Position numbers and translations under genes: made by a program. A stretch of 64,000 nt of DNA from Janibacter limosus (GTDB taxonomy: Bacteria > Actinomycetota > Actinomycetes > Actinomycetales > Dermatophilaceae), in NCBI RefSeq assembly GCF_004295485.1, contig NZ_CP036164.1:930001-994000 (forward strand), written 5' to 3'. Numbering within the stretch: the first letter of the stretch is position 1; every line of letters starts with the position of its first letter. Under the pieces are notes generated by a model. It had not been told where the DNA came from, made no database searches, and was given only the letters and a program-made list of their open reading frames with translations. Of this stretch, positions 1-7,775 are shown one piece after another.

Positions 1-48
1 TCGAGGTCAGCGCACCCGCCTGCGGGGCCTGAGCGCACCCGGGCATGG

Positions 49-89
49 CGAAGGGGGTCGGTCACCGTGATGGTGACCGACCCCCTTCG
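49..89. terminator. Perfect 18-bp hairpin, probable bidirectional terminator
   Basis: Two perfect 18-base arms (49-66 and 72-89) flank a 5-base loop, GTGAT. The arms begin and end with CGAAGGGGG/CCCCCTTCG, the over-represented 9-mer of this window. The hairpin lies 17 bases past the stop of the leftward gene at 107. There is no U tract, as is common for actinobacterial hairpin terminators. An almost identical hairpin follows rpsT at 44546. Terminator function is inferred from structure and position. Confidence 0.75.
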
Positions 90-106
90 TCGTCAGGAGC
101 GGAAGC

Positions 107-286
107 TCACTCGCCGATCTTGCCGTCGAGGAACTCCCGGCCCTGGTCGGTCTTCTCGGCGTCGAGGCCCTTGCCCTCGGCGAACTCGCCGGCCTTGTCC
201 AGGCCTTGGTCGCTGAACTGCTCGACCTTGTCGCTGTTCTCGCCGAGAGCGTCGGTGGCCTTGCCCGTCAGATCGTCGAACCCCAT
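107..286 (-). CDS. MT0933-like antitoxin family small protein
   Basis: This is a 59-residue, highly charged protein. It starts MGFDDLTGKATDALGENSDK and is rich in Asp, Glu, Lys and Gly with no Trp or Cys. The pattern of short amphipathic helices (K-A-x-D-A-L, D-K-V-E-Q, D-K-A-G-E-F) matches the MT0933-like antitoxin family of Actinobacteria, which is named after a Mycobacterium protein. The ATG at 286 is chosen over upstream starts because AGAAGGAG sits 6 bases before it. No toxin gene is adjacent, so a toxin-antitoxin role here is only a family label. A strong hairpin follows the stop. Confidence 0.75.
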   Translation of the reverse strand: MGFDDLTGKATDALGENSDKVEQFSDQGLDKAGEFAEGKGLDAEKTDQGREFLDGKIGE

Positions 287-405
287 GGTGTTCTCCTTCT
301 GTGGTGAGTCGCCCGGTGTGGGCCGTACCCGTACAGCGAAACATGGCATCCCTCGCGCTTCAACCGGAAGCGAGGCAGGATGAGGTGTGGTTGAAAAACC
401 AATAG

Positions 406-434
406 TTGACACGACAACCAAAAGCCTCTAGTGT
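406..434 (+). promoter_or_regulatory. Putative sigma-70-type promoter of the yceI-family gene
   Basis: TTGACA (406-411) is a perfect -35 box, followed after 17 bases by TAGTGT (429-434) as -10. Two small palindromes sit on it: GGTT-GAAA-AACC at 389-400 and GTTG-N6-CAAC at 405-418, the second covering the -35. Such TTG...CAA palindromes are typical of MarR-type operators. That a MarR regulator acts here is inference; none is encoded nearby. Confidence 0.5.
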
Positions 435-479
435 CGTGCTTGTTCCTCACACCACCTGATCACCCCCAAGGAGCTCCAC

Positions 480-1043
480 ATGACTGACGTCACCACCACC
501 GCCCTGCAGGACCTCGCCGCCGGCACCTACGTCGTCGACGTCAGCCACAGCGAGGCCGGCTTCGTCGCCCGCCACGCGATGGTCACCAAGGTCCGCGGCT
601 ACTTCCGCGACCTCGAGGGCGCGATCACCGTCGCCGACGACTTCGCCGCCTCAACCGCGAGCGCCACGATGAAGACCGCGTCCGTCGAGACCGGCTCCGC
701 CGACCGTGACGGCCACATCAAGTCCGCCGACTTCTTCGACGTCGAGAACCACCCGGAGATCACCTTCGTCTCCACCGGCATCTCCAACGTCGACGGCAAC
801 GAGTTCGACCTCGCCGGTGACCTGACGATCCTCGGTGTCACCAAGCCGGTCGTCCTCAAGGCCGAGTTCGAGGGCACCGCCCAGGACCCCTTCGGCAACC
901 TGCGCGCCGGCTTCAGCGCCTCCACCGTCGTCGAGCGCGAGGACTGGGGCCTGACCTGGAACGCCGGCCTCGAGACCGGTGGCGTCCTCGTCTCGAAGAA
1001 GGTCACCCTGAACCTCGAGATCTCGGCCATCAAGCAGGCCTGA
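480..1043 (+). CDS. YceI family protein
   Basis: This 187-residue protein has the YceI/lipocalin-like beta-barrel pattern: an N-terminal G-T-Y-V-V-D-V-S-H-S segment (about 15-25), G-x-I-x-V-A-D (46-54), the H-I-K-S-A-D-F-F-D-V-E-N-H-P run (about 79-92) and a C-terminal T-V-x-R-x-D-W-G-L region (140-155). YceI proteins bind isoprenoid-like lipids. No signal peptide is visible, so this copy is predicted cytoplasmic, as usual for the actinobacterial form. AAGGAG lies 5 bases before the ATG. It is monocistronic with its own promoter, and in many actinobacteria such genes are MarR-controlled. Confidence 0.9.
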   Translation: MTDVTTTALQDLAAGTYVVDVSHSEAGFVARHAMVTKVRGYFRDLEGAITVADDFAASTASATMKTASVETGSADRDGHIKSADFFDVENHPEITFVSTGISNVDGNEFDLAGDLTILGVTKPVVLKAEFEGTAQDPFGNLRAGFSASTVVEREDWGLTWNAGLETGGVLVSKKVTLNLEISAIKQA

Positions 1044-1133
1044 GTCTCGACCTCCCGCGGAGCCGGGAACCGGAACCCCTGTCCGGTCCCGGCTTCGTCA
1101 TGCCCGGGCGTGGTGCCGCATAGGATCCCCTCC

Positions 1134-1745
1134 ATGACGATCCACCCCATCACCATCACGGGTGAGCCGGTCCTGCACACCCGTGCGGAGCCGGTCACCG
1201 AGTTCGACGCGCAGCTGCGCACCCTCGTCGAGGACATGTACGCCACGCAGGAGGCCGCCCACGGCGTCGGCCTGGCCGCACCCCAGATCGGGATCGGCCT
1301 GCGGATCTACACGTGGAGCATGGCCAACGACGACGGCGTCCCCACCCTGGGCCACGTCATCAACCCGTACGTCAAGGCCGCGAAGCCGGCCGTCGGCGAG
1401 CCGGACCGCGACCACGAGTCCGAGGGCTGCCTGTCCGTCCCCGGGTACTCCTTCCCCCTTCGTCGGGGGGAGAGCGCCGAGGTGACCGGGTACGACTGGG
1501 ACGGCAACGAGATCGCCTTCGGTGCCACCGGCTGGTTCGCCCGCTGCATGCAGCACGAGTACGACCACCTCAACGGCTTCCTCTACGTCGACCGGCTGGG
1601 CGACAAGTGGAAGAAGAAGGCCCGCAAGGCCGTCAAGGCGGAGGGCTGGGGCGTCCCCGGTCTGACCTGGCTGCCGGGGGAGGGGCCCGACCCCTTCGGT
1701 CACGACGACCCGGACCTCGACGACCCGGACCTCGACGGCGAGTGA
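1134..1745 (+). CDS. def: Peptide deformylase
   Basis: This 203-residue enzyme removes the formyl group from the initiator Met of new proteins. All three family motifs are present: GVGLAAPQ (44-51), EGCLS (97-101, with metal ligand Cys99) and HEYDH (141-145, metal ligands His141 and His145, catalytic Glu142). The ATG at 1134 is chosen because an upstream GTG at 1110 would add 8 residues outside the family pattern. The C-terminus is unusually acidic, with a DDPDL direct repeat at about 191-200. Its TGA overlaps the GTG of miaA in the sequence GTGA, so the two are probably translationally coupled. Confidence 0.97.
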   Translation: MTIHPITITGEPVLHTRAEPVTEFDAQLRTLVEDMYATQEAAHGVGLAAPQIGIGLRIYTWSMANDDGVPTLGHVINPYVKAAKPAVGEPDRDHESEGCLSVPGYSFPLRRGESAEVTGYDWDGNEIAFGATGWFARCMQHEYDHLNGFLYVDRLGDKWKKKARKAVKAEGWGVPGLTWLPGEGPDPFGHDDPDLDDPDLDGE

Positions 1746-2665
1746 TCCCCCAGGTCATCGCGGTCGTCGGCGCGACCGCGACCGGCAAGTCCGATCTCGC
1801 GCTCGACCTCGCCGAGGAGCTCGGTGGCGAGGTCGTCAACGCCGACGCCATGCAGCTCTACCGCGGCATGGACATCGGCACCAACAAGCTGCCGGCCGAG
1901 CAGCGGCGCGACATCCCGCACCACCTCCTCGACGTCCTCGAGGTGACCGACGAGGCGACGCTGGCCGACTACCAGTCGCGGGTCGAGACGACCATCGTCG
2001 ACGTCCTCGGACGCGGGCTCGTGCCGATCCTCGCGGGTGGGTCCGGGCTCTACGTCCGTGCCGCCCTCGACCACCTCGAGATCCCACCGACGGATCCCGT
2101 CGTGCGGGCCCGGCTCGAGGAGCAGGCCGAGGGCGAAGGGGGGAGCGACGCCCTTCGTCATCGGTTGCGTGAGCTCGACCCGGCCGCCGCCGACGCCATC
2201 GAGCCCAACAACATCCGGCGGATCATCCGCGCCCTCGAGGTCGTCGAGATCACCGGCCGCCCGTTTTCGGCGACGGCACCGACCAAGCGCTACCGGCGCC
2301 CTTCGCTCGTCATCGGGCTGCGCGACGACTGGGCGGCGCTGACGCAGCGGATCGAGCGCCGGGCCCGTGGGATGTGGGAGGACGGGTTGCTCGACGAGGT
2401 GGTCCGACTCGACGCGGCCGGGCTGCGTGGCGGCCGGACCGCCTCGCGCGCCATCGGCTACGCGCAGGCGCTCGGTGAGATCGACGGGCGCTGGGGGCGG
2501 GTGGAGGCGATCGACGACACCGCCCGCGCGACGCGGCGCTATGCCCGGCGGCAGGAGTCGTGGTGGCGTCCCGACCCGCGCGTGGAGTGGCTCGACGCCG
2601 CGGGGGCCGGGCTGCGGGAGGCGGCGCTGGAGTTGGCCGCGCGTCCGACACAATGGACCCCATGA
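1742..2665 (+). CDS. miaA: tRNA dimethylallyltransferase
   Basis: This 307-residue enzyme adds the isopentenyl group to A37 of tRNAs reading UNN codons. The P-loop GATATGKS is at residues 10-17, followed by D-A-M-Q-L-Y-R-G-M-D-I-G-T (35-47), the substrate-binding stretch of the family. A-G-G-S-G-L-Y and R-A-I-G-Y are also present. The GTG start at 1742 overlaps the def stop by 4 bases and gives the normal family length. The stop overlaps the dapF ATG (ATGA), so def, miaA and dapF form one coupled unit. CGAAGGGGG occurs in frame at 2134, read as GAA GGG GGG. Confidence 0.97.
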   Translation: MIPQVIAVVGATATGKSDLALDLAEELGGEVVNADAMQLYRGMDIGTNKLPAEQRRDIPHHLLDVLEVTDEATLADYQSRVETTIVDVLGRGLVPILAGGSGLYVRAALDHLEIPPTDPVVRARLEEQAEGEGGSDALRHRLRELDPAAADAIEPNNIRRIIRALEVVEITGRPFSATAPTKRYRRPSLVIGLRDDWAALTQRIERRARGMWEDGLLDEVVRLDAAGLRGGRTASRAIGYAQALGEIDGRWGRVEAIDDTARATRRYARRQESWWRPDPRVEWLDAAGAGLREAALELAARPTQWTP

Positions 2666-3531
2666 ACCTGCCTTTCACCAAGGGTCACGGCACGGAGAAC
2701 GACTTCGTGCTCATCCCCGACCTCGACGGCGAGCTCGACCTGACCCCCGCGCAGGTCGCGCTGCTCGCCGACCGCCAGGCGGGCATCGGCGGCGACGGCG
2801 TGATCCGCATCGTGCGCACCGCCCGCGCCGCGGAGGCGGACATCGCGGCGCTGGCCGACGAGGCCGAGTGGTTCATGGACTACCGCAACGCCGATGGCTC
2901 GCTCGCCCAGATGTGTGGCAACGGCACGCGAGTCTTCGCGACCTGGCTGCGCCGCGAGGGTCTCGTGGGGGAGTCCTTCGCCATCGCCACCCGGGCGGGC
3001 CTGCGGCGGATCCGCTTCGAGGGAGATGACGTCGTGACCCACATGGGCACCTGGCGCTTCGTCGACGAGGCCAAGGCGCAGTCGCAGGGCTTCGACTCCC
3101 TGGTGCACGTCGACGAGGCCGAGGACATCACCGAGCCGTACTCGGCGCTCTCGCTCGACCTGGGCAACCCGCACACCGTCGTGGCGCTGCCGGAGAACGT
3201 CAACCTCAACGGCATCCGGCTGCGGCGGCCACCGGCCGTCAACCCGGTGCCGCCCGAGGGCAGCAATGTCGAGTTCGTCCGCGTCCTCGGCCCGGGCCGC
3301 ATCTCGATGCGGGTGCACGAGCGCGGCGTCGGCGAGACCCGCTCCTGCGGTACCGGCGTGTGCGTCGCGGCGATCGGCACCGCCTTCTGGTCGGGCGACG
3401 TCGACGCCACCGGTGAGATGACGGTCGAGGTGCCCGGCGGCACGCTGCGCGTGCGCCTGCTGCCCGGCCGCGAGGTCGAGCTGGCGGGCCCTGCGGTACT
3501 CGTCGCGGACGGGACGACGACGCTCGTCTGA
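2662..3531 (+). CDS. dapF: Diaminopimelate epimerase
   Basis: This 289-residue enzyme converts LL- to meso-diaminopimelate for lysine and peptidoglycan. The two catalytic cysteines are visible: Cys85 in MCGNGTR (84-90) and Cys229 in SCGTG (228-232). The N-terminal K-G-H-G-T-E-N-D-F-V motif (7-16) is also standard. The ATG at 2662 is preferred over the ATG at 2653 because it forms an ATGA overlap with the miaA stop and starts right at the conserved N-terminus. In related genomes hflX follows closely; here about 12 kb intervenes. Confidence 0.97.
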   Translation: MNLPFTKGHGTENDFVLIPDLDGELDLTPAQVALLADRQAGIGGDGVIRIVRTARAAEADIAALADEAEWFMDYRNADGSLAQMCGNGTRVFATWLRREGLVGESFAIATRAGLRRIRFEGDDVVTHMGTWRFVDEAKAQSQGFDSLVHVDEAEDITEPYSALSLDLGNPHTVVALPENVNLNGIRLRRPPAVNPVPPEGSNVEFVRVLGPGRISMRVHERGVGETRSCGTGVCVAAIGTAFWSGDVDATGEMTVEVPGGTLRVRLLPGREVELAGPAVLVADGTTTLV

Positions 3532-3722
3532 GGACCTCCCCTTCGCCCGCTCTCGACATGCGAGTGATGCGCATACACCTAGCGTGGGTGGCATGGGACG
3601 TGGGCGTCGTCGCGCCCCGCTTGGCCGTGCGTTGAAGTGGTAGTCAGTGGGCCGGCAGCTCTCCCTGGAAGCCCATTTCACGCACACCGCCGTTGTCCTG
3701 GAGGTTGTGGTTCGTCGGACTC

Positions 3723-4661
3723 TCAGTTGGTGACGAGGCGGGTGCGGGTGCCGACGACCTGGAGCTCGGTGACGGGTTCGTCCTGGAGGTCTGCGACGGC
3801 GCCGAGGTCTTGCCAGGCGCCGCCGTTGACGCGGTACTGGCCGACGAGTCGTGCGTCGACCTTGACCGAGCGGGTGCCGGTCCTCTCGTACGTGTGTGTG
3901 ATGTCCCCGTCCGGGTGGACGCCGCCTTGGCTCGTCGTCCACCCTGATTTGGTGCCGTCGCCGTAGGTGTAGCGGTAGTCCTTGGCCTCGATCTTGAACT
4001 GGATGGTCCAGGACAGCAGCTTCACGGAGTTGCTTGTGTCGCCGGGTTGGAGGTCGTCAGTGTCGGGCCAGTCCGCTCGGTAGTACGTCGGCAGGCCGAC
4101 GAGGGTCTTGTTGCCGACGGGCTCCATGGACACCGACGGCTTGGCGAAGGGGAGCTCGAGGAAGGCGGAGCGGATCTGGGCGATCGTCGGCGCGGGTGGC
4201 GGCGGGGGCGTCGGGGGGATGGTGGGGTCGTTGACGTCGGGGGCTGGCGGGTAGCCGGGCAGGCACATCTGCTGGGGCCCGTACCACTGGGTCGTGCCTT
4301 CTTGCCGCATCCAGATCAGACGAGGTTGGCCGGATGCGCCTGGAGTCATGTTGCAGTCGATGATCGTGGCGCTGCAGGCTGGGTCGACGCTTCCGCTCGT
4401 GCAGGTGACTGTTTTGGTCTCCCACTTCAGCGGCGGAGCGTTGACCTTGACGTCCTTGGCCCTGCCTGTGCTCTTGGAGTCAGTGTCTTGACCAATCTTG
4501 GCGTCCTTGGCCAAGGTCGCTGCGCTCGTGTGCTGTCTACCGGTGCTGGCTTGAGCAGTCGCATGGCGGTTTGTCATTTTGGGCTTGACGTCGACAGCCT
4601 GAGCAGCTGACGTGCCGAGGGCCAGGCACAGCGCCGCCACGACGACACCGATGACCCTCAC
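3723..4661 (-). CDS. Secreted protein with PKD-like domain, function unknown
   Basis: This is a 312-residue predicted exported protein. Its signal peptide (1-22) ends in A-A-Q-A after a hydrophobic stretch beginning V-I-G-V-V-V-A-A-L. A low-complexity Thr/Lys region and a Cys-containing segment (four Cys between about 90 and 140) follow. Then comes a proline-rich linker with P-P-T-P-P-P-P-P, and a C-terminal region with Y-T-Y-G-D-G-T and T-H-T-Y-E-R-T-G, typical of PKD-type beta domains. The GTG start at 4661 overlaps the stop of the upstream lipoprotein gene (GTGA), so the two are translated together. No catalytic motif is seen. A surface adhesion or scaffold role is inference. Confidence 0.7.
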   Translation of the reverse strand: MRVIGVVVAALCLALGTSAAQAVDVKPKMTNRHATAQASTGRQHTSAATLAKDAKIGQDTDSKSTGRAKDVKVNAPPLKWETKTVTCTSGSVDPACSATIIDCNMTPGASGQPRLIWMRQEGTTQWYGPQQMCLPGYPPAPDVNDPTIPPTPPPPPAPTIAQIRSAFLELPFAKPSVSMEPVGNKTLVGLPTYYRADWPDTDDLQPGDTSNSVKLLSWTIQFKIEAKDYRYTYGDGTKSGWTTSQGGVHPDGDITHTYERTGTRSVKVDARLVGQYRVNGGAWQDLGAVADLQDEPVTELQVVGTRTRLVTN

Positions 4662-5287
4662 GTGATCATGTAGCTGTCGACTACGGTCCACTCGCCGCCT
4701 TCCCAGTCGACGTAGATGATGATCCTGTACGTGAGTGGGTCGGTCTTACCTGCCGATTTCCCTGAGGCGTCGACGAGCTCATACGCGGCATCTGTTGCTG
4801 TCAGAGAAACGGCCTCGTCTGACTTGCCGTCGGTCTTTGCTGCCAATGTGGACTTCTTGATGCTGGTGGCGAGGATGTCGGTCCGTAGCCCGTTTGCTAT
4901 GTCCTTGTTGACGATGTCCACATAGGCCTTGCACGGGGCGCAATCTGGCGAGTACAGCGTCTTGAGAAGAGAGGTATCGCCGACGTACGCGGCGCGGCTG
5001 GTCTCCTTCCAGTAGAACTTCGCGAAGGCCACAGCGCCATCCTTGGTGTTCTTCCTGGCCGCGGCAGGAAGCGCAGGTGCCGCGTCGCCCCCCTTCGTGC
5101 TGGTACTCGACGAAGACGTCGAGCTCGTCGACGAGCTGGAGCTGCTCGTGGTCGAGTCGCCGGGGAGCGGGCTGACTGTGGTCGAGCTGGATCCTTCGCC
5201 GTCAGCGTCGCCGCCGCAGGCGGACAGGCCGCTGATCGCCAAGCAGGTCGCAGCCACCAAGGCCGCAGGGCGTCGCACCAGTCGCAC
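4658..5287 (-). CDS. DUF6318-type lipoprotein
   Basis: This 209-residue protein has a lipoprotein signal (1-24) with lipobox LSAC and lipidated Cys24. A Ser/Thr-rich linker (about 34-66) carries long Ser runs that would project the domain from the membrane. The folded domain has A-x-x-F-A-K-F-Y-W, then S-P-D-C-A-P-C-K-A-Y, a two-cysteine signature seen in actinobacterial DUF6318 proteins, whose function is unknown. The GTG at 5287 has GGGAGG 9 bases upstream. It is coupled to the PKD-like secreted protein by a 4-base overlap, suggesting a joint surface function. Confidence 0.75.
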   Translation of the reverse strand: MRLVRRPAALVAATCLAISGLSACGGDADGEGSSSTTVSPLPGDSTTSSSSSSTSSTSSSSTSTKGGDAAPALPAAARKNTKDGAVAFAKFYWKETSRAAYVGDTSLLKTLYSPDCAPCKAYVDIVNKDIANGLRTDILATSIKKSTLAAKTDGKSDEAVSLTATDAAYELVDASGKSAGKTDPLTYRIIIYVDWEGGEWTVVDSYMIT

Positions 5288-5513
5288 GTTGTTGTCCTCC
5301 CTCGAGCGCCCATCTCGGCGCCTGTCAGGCATCCAGCGTATTGAGATCGGACCAGTTCGCATCTTGAGTTTCCACAGGCAGCCGGTGCAGACCCGGCACG
5401 ACGTGGGAACTCGGTGGCGTCTGCTATCGGTACCGGATTGGATGGAGGAGTGAAGGACCTTTTCCCTTGCCAAGCGCCCTGGCTGCATCACGACCTGCGT
5501 GGCGCCTGAACCC

Positions 5514-6112
5514 ATGCGGATATTCGACGAGCTCGTGGCTGAGGCAGTGGCCGCGGACGTGACTGGATGGGGCTTCGACGGGCTCGACGGGCGCGCCACC
5601 GAGGATCGGCCACCGTGGGGGGTACTCAGCCTTGTTGGATCAGCACTTGGCGGAGGTCGACTCCGCCGTTGACCACGACACAGGAGAGGCGAGGTCATCG
5701 CTGAGAGCCGAGGCTGCCCCCGACCATGCTCGTCACCGAGTCTTGGCCGCCCAACGCCGCGCGAGCCCGGACCCTGCTCGGCCCCCGCGGTGTGCGGGTC
5801 CTCGAGACCGAGGCGGGCGCGGCGCTGCCGCTGGAGACCGAGAGGGTCGAGCTCGTGACCGCGCGGCACCCGGTTCGGCCCGACTGGCCCGAGATCCATC
5901 GCGTGCTGCGGCCAGGTGGTCGATATCTTGCGCAGCATGTCGGTCCGGGTCGGCCTTCGAGCTCATCGAGTTCTTCCTCGGTCCCATGCCGCGCGACGCA
6001 AGGCGCCCGGACCGTGAGACTGGCGCGCGGGGCCGACCAGGTCGAGGTGATGGCCGAGGAGTGGGCCGCACCGAGTCGGTGGCGGGTCGGCGATGGGGGC
6101 GACCATGACTGA
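5514..6112 (+). pseudogene. Class I SAM-dependent methyltransferase, multiply frameshifted
   Basis: The pieces of one methyltransferase are spread over three frames. They are M-R-I-F-D-E-L-V-A-E-A with D-G-R-A-T-E-D-R-P-P-W-G (from ATG 5514), then L-D-Q-H-L-A-E-V-D-S-A-V-D (about 5635-5680), G-E-V-I-A-E (5688), M-L-V-T-E-S-W-P-P-N to R-P-D-W-P-E-I-H-R-V-L-R-P-G-G-R-Y-L-A-Q-H-V-G (5726-5945), and A-F-E-L-I-E-F-F-L-G-P-M-P (5953-5992). At least four frame changes are needed, near 5625, 5688, 5715 and 5947, and the C-terminal third is missing. The L-R-P-G-G motif identifies the methyltransferase fold. It cannot make the full enzyme. Confidence 0.8.
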
Positions 6113-6150
6113 ACGCGCGTCGGCCGCGCTGCGCGTCCTACGCTGCCTGT

Positions 6151-7056
6151 GTGCAGCTGATGACGGATGTGTCCTGCGGTGACTGGTTGCTCGAGCGGGT
6201 CGGCGGTTGGGGTCGGGTCGGGGGTGTGGCGGGCACGGGCTTCGAGGCCTACGCACGGATCCTGCACCCGGTGCCCGCGACGCGGGTGGACCTGTCGATC
6301 ACCGACGAGTGGGGTGGACACCCGGTGCTCGAGGAGTCGCGGTGGACCTGGTCGCAGGCAGCGGGCCGGCAGGGGCTCACGATGCACCCGCTCGTGCAGT
6401 GGAACCGGCTGGCGGACCTGGACTACGGCGTGGATTTCGCGGACGGCTGGCAGTTCGGGCAGACCCGAGAGGGCTACTTCGACCTCGACCTGCTGGCCGC
6501 ACTCACCGAACACCTGGCGCCGGCGACCACGACGCCCGAGCACCTTGTCGCGGGGATCTGGAACGGCTGGGGAGAGCTGACTGGCAGCGGCCGCGCGCTC
6601 TACGCGATCGAGGGGAGCAGGCTCTGGGCGTGGCTCACGCGGCGCCGGCTCCAGCGGGAGGCCGAGCGGCAGCAGCGGGAGTCGCTCCGCCCGGAGATCC
6701 GCCTCGCAGCCGAGCACGGGCCCCACCTGGAGTGGCCGGGCCGCGAGATGATCCTCTTCGCGACGTCCTGCGACGAGCTGAGTGATCCGAGCTGGGCCGA
6801 GGGCGCCGGGCTCGGGCTCCAGCCGGGCTTCCCGCCGTCCATCAGCCCTCAGCTTCTCTGGCCGGCGGACCGGTCTTGGGTGGTCGCGAGCGAGATCGAC
6901 TGGGACAGCACGATCGTCGCCGGGCCTCGGTCACTCATCGACGCGGTGCTCGCTGATGAGCGGCTCGAGGCCTTCGAGGTCGACGCGGACGCCGACCTCA
7001 GCTGGGAGGGTGACCTCGTCAACCCACCGAGGGCTGGCTGGTCCGCAGGATCCTGA
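6151..7056 (+). CDS. Conserved hypothetical protein
   Basis: This 301-residue soluble protein has no signal peptide or membrane segment. It is Trp-rich and acidic. The N-terminal G-D-W-L-L-E-R-V, G-F-E-A-Y-A-R-I-L-H-P-V and H-P-L-V-Q-W-N-R stretches look like a hypothetical family I recall from Actinobacteria, with no known function. The start may be GTG 6151 or ATG 6160; neither has a strong ribosome site. Its last 38 bases overlap the convergent methyltransferase gene. It lies just after the methyltransferase pseudogene in a variable stretch. Confidence 0.7.
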   Translation: MQLMTDVSCGDWLLERVGGWGRVGGVAGTGFEAYARILHPVPATRVDLSITDEWGGHPVLEESRWTWSQAAGRQGLTMHPLVQWNRLADLDYGVDFADGWQFGQTREGYFDLDLLAALTEHLAPATTTPEHLVAGIWNGWGELTGSGRALYAIEGSRLWAWLTRRRLQREAERQQRESLRPEIRLAAEHGPHLEWPGREMILFATSCDELSDPSWAEGAGLGLQPGFPPSISPQLLWPADRSWVVASEIDWDSTIVAGPRSLIDAVLADERLEAFEVDADADLSWEGDLVNPPRAGWSAGS

Positions 7057-7630
7057 ACCCCTTGCTCGTCGTGACCCGCTCGGTGGGCAGGCCGAGCTCG
7101 GTGGCGATCCAGTCCGCGTAACCGTCGGCCCCGAGATTCTTGCCGATGACGAGGTGCGCGTCGGCTCCCTTCGCCAGGCGGGGCAGCCAGGTGCCCAGCA
7201 GCTCGTGGACCGCGGGCTTCCCGATGCGGATCGGCGGGTTGGACCAGATCGCAGCGAAGGCCAGGTCCGCCGGTACCTCGTCGGGGCGCGCGGTCCGGAC
7301 ATTGGCCAGGCCGAGCGACGCAGCATTGCGGCGGGTGAGGTCGAGGGCACGCTCGGTGACGTCGATGGCCCAGACGGTGGCCTCGGGGGAGCGCATCGCC
7401 AGGGTGAGGGCGATCGGTCCCCAGCCACAGCCGATGTCGAGCAGGTCTCCGGCAGAAGGGGGTTCGGGCACCTCATCGAGCAGGATGGCCGTCGCGCGGT
7501 CGAGCCCGGCGGGGGAGAAGATGCCGCCCGCGGTCTCCACGGTGACCTCCCGACCGGCGAGCTCCACGACGTGGGGCCGTCGCTGCTTGTCGGTCGCCGC
7601 GGGGGAGTCGGTGAAGTAGTGGTCGGTCAC
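7019..7630 (-). CDS. RsmC-like class I SAM-dependent methyltransferase
   Basis: This 203-residue methyltransferase matches the MTS domain (RsmC/RlmG type). It has the SAM-binding D-I-G-C-G-W-G-P (65-72), the acidic loop W-A-I-D-V-T-E (88-94) and N-P-P-I (131-134), the base-flipping motif of N-methyltransferases acting on rRNA guanine or on DNA/protein. The N-terminal half of true RsmC is absent, as in other short actinobacterial homologues. N2-guanine methylation of rRNA is inferred from family. In related genomes a gene like this lies near dapF and hflX, so it may be a backbone gene stranded within the accessory stretch. Confidence 0.85.
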   Translation of the reverse strand: MTDHYFTDSPAATDKQRRPHVVELAGREVTVETAGGIFSPAGLDRATAILLDEVPEPPSAGDLLDIGCGWGPIALTLAMRSPEATVWAIDVTERALDLTRRNAASLGLANVRTARPDEVPADLAFAAIWSNPPIRIGKPAVHELLGTWLPRLAKGADAHLVIGKNLGADGYADWIATELGLPTERVTTSKGFRILRTSQPSVG

Positions 7631-7724
7631 GGGACAACCCTAAGTCCGTTGTCGGGGCCGGTGGCACTGTGGTCGTCAGGCGGCAGTACGGCTGGCGGGG
7701 TCGGGAAAGTTGTCCCCAACCCTC

Positions 7725-7753
7725 TTGAATTCTTCGAACATGTGTTCGATAAT
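7725..7753 (+). promoter_or_regulatory. Promoter of the DUF222-HNH gene
   Basis: TTGAAT (7725-7730) and GATAAT (7748-7753) are separated by exactly 17 bases. The -10 box matches consensus at five of six positions. A transcript would begin near 7760 and the ATG is at 7776, giving a short leader. The LexA box at 7734-7749 fills the spacer, so bound LexA would block RNA polymerase. Confidence 0.7.
7734..7749. promoter_or_regulatory. LexA-binding site (SOS box)
   Basis: TCGAAC-ATGT-GTTCGA is a perfect match to the actinobacterial/Gram-positive SOS box TCGAAC-N4-GTTCGA. It lies between the -35 and -10 boxes and 26 bases before the ATG of the DUF222-HNH gene. SOS boxes upstream of REP13E12 genes, members of this protein family, are known from Mycobacterium tuberculosis. 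DNA-damage induction of the gene is a strong inference. Confidence 0.88.
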
Positions 7754-7775
7754 GGTGGGAGCGAAGGGAGGCGCG

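Noticed and set aside
1..32. Possible last codons of a rightward gene ending in TGA at 30-32
   Set aside because: Only nine codons are visible, with no motif; the frame cannot be supported without the sequence to the left.
5043..5453. Rightward ORF over the lipoprotein gene
   Set aside because: It is the complement of the Ser/Thr-rich linker and signal peptide; the lipobox and cysteines are on the minus strand.
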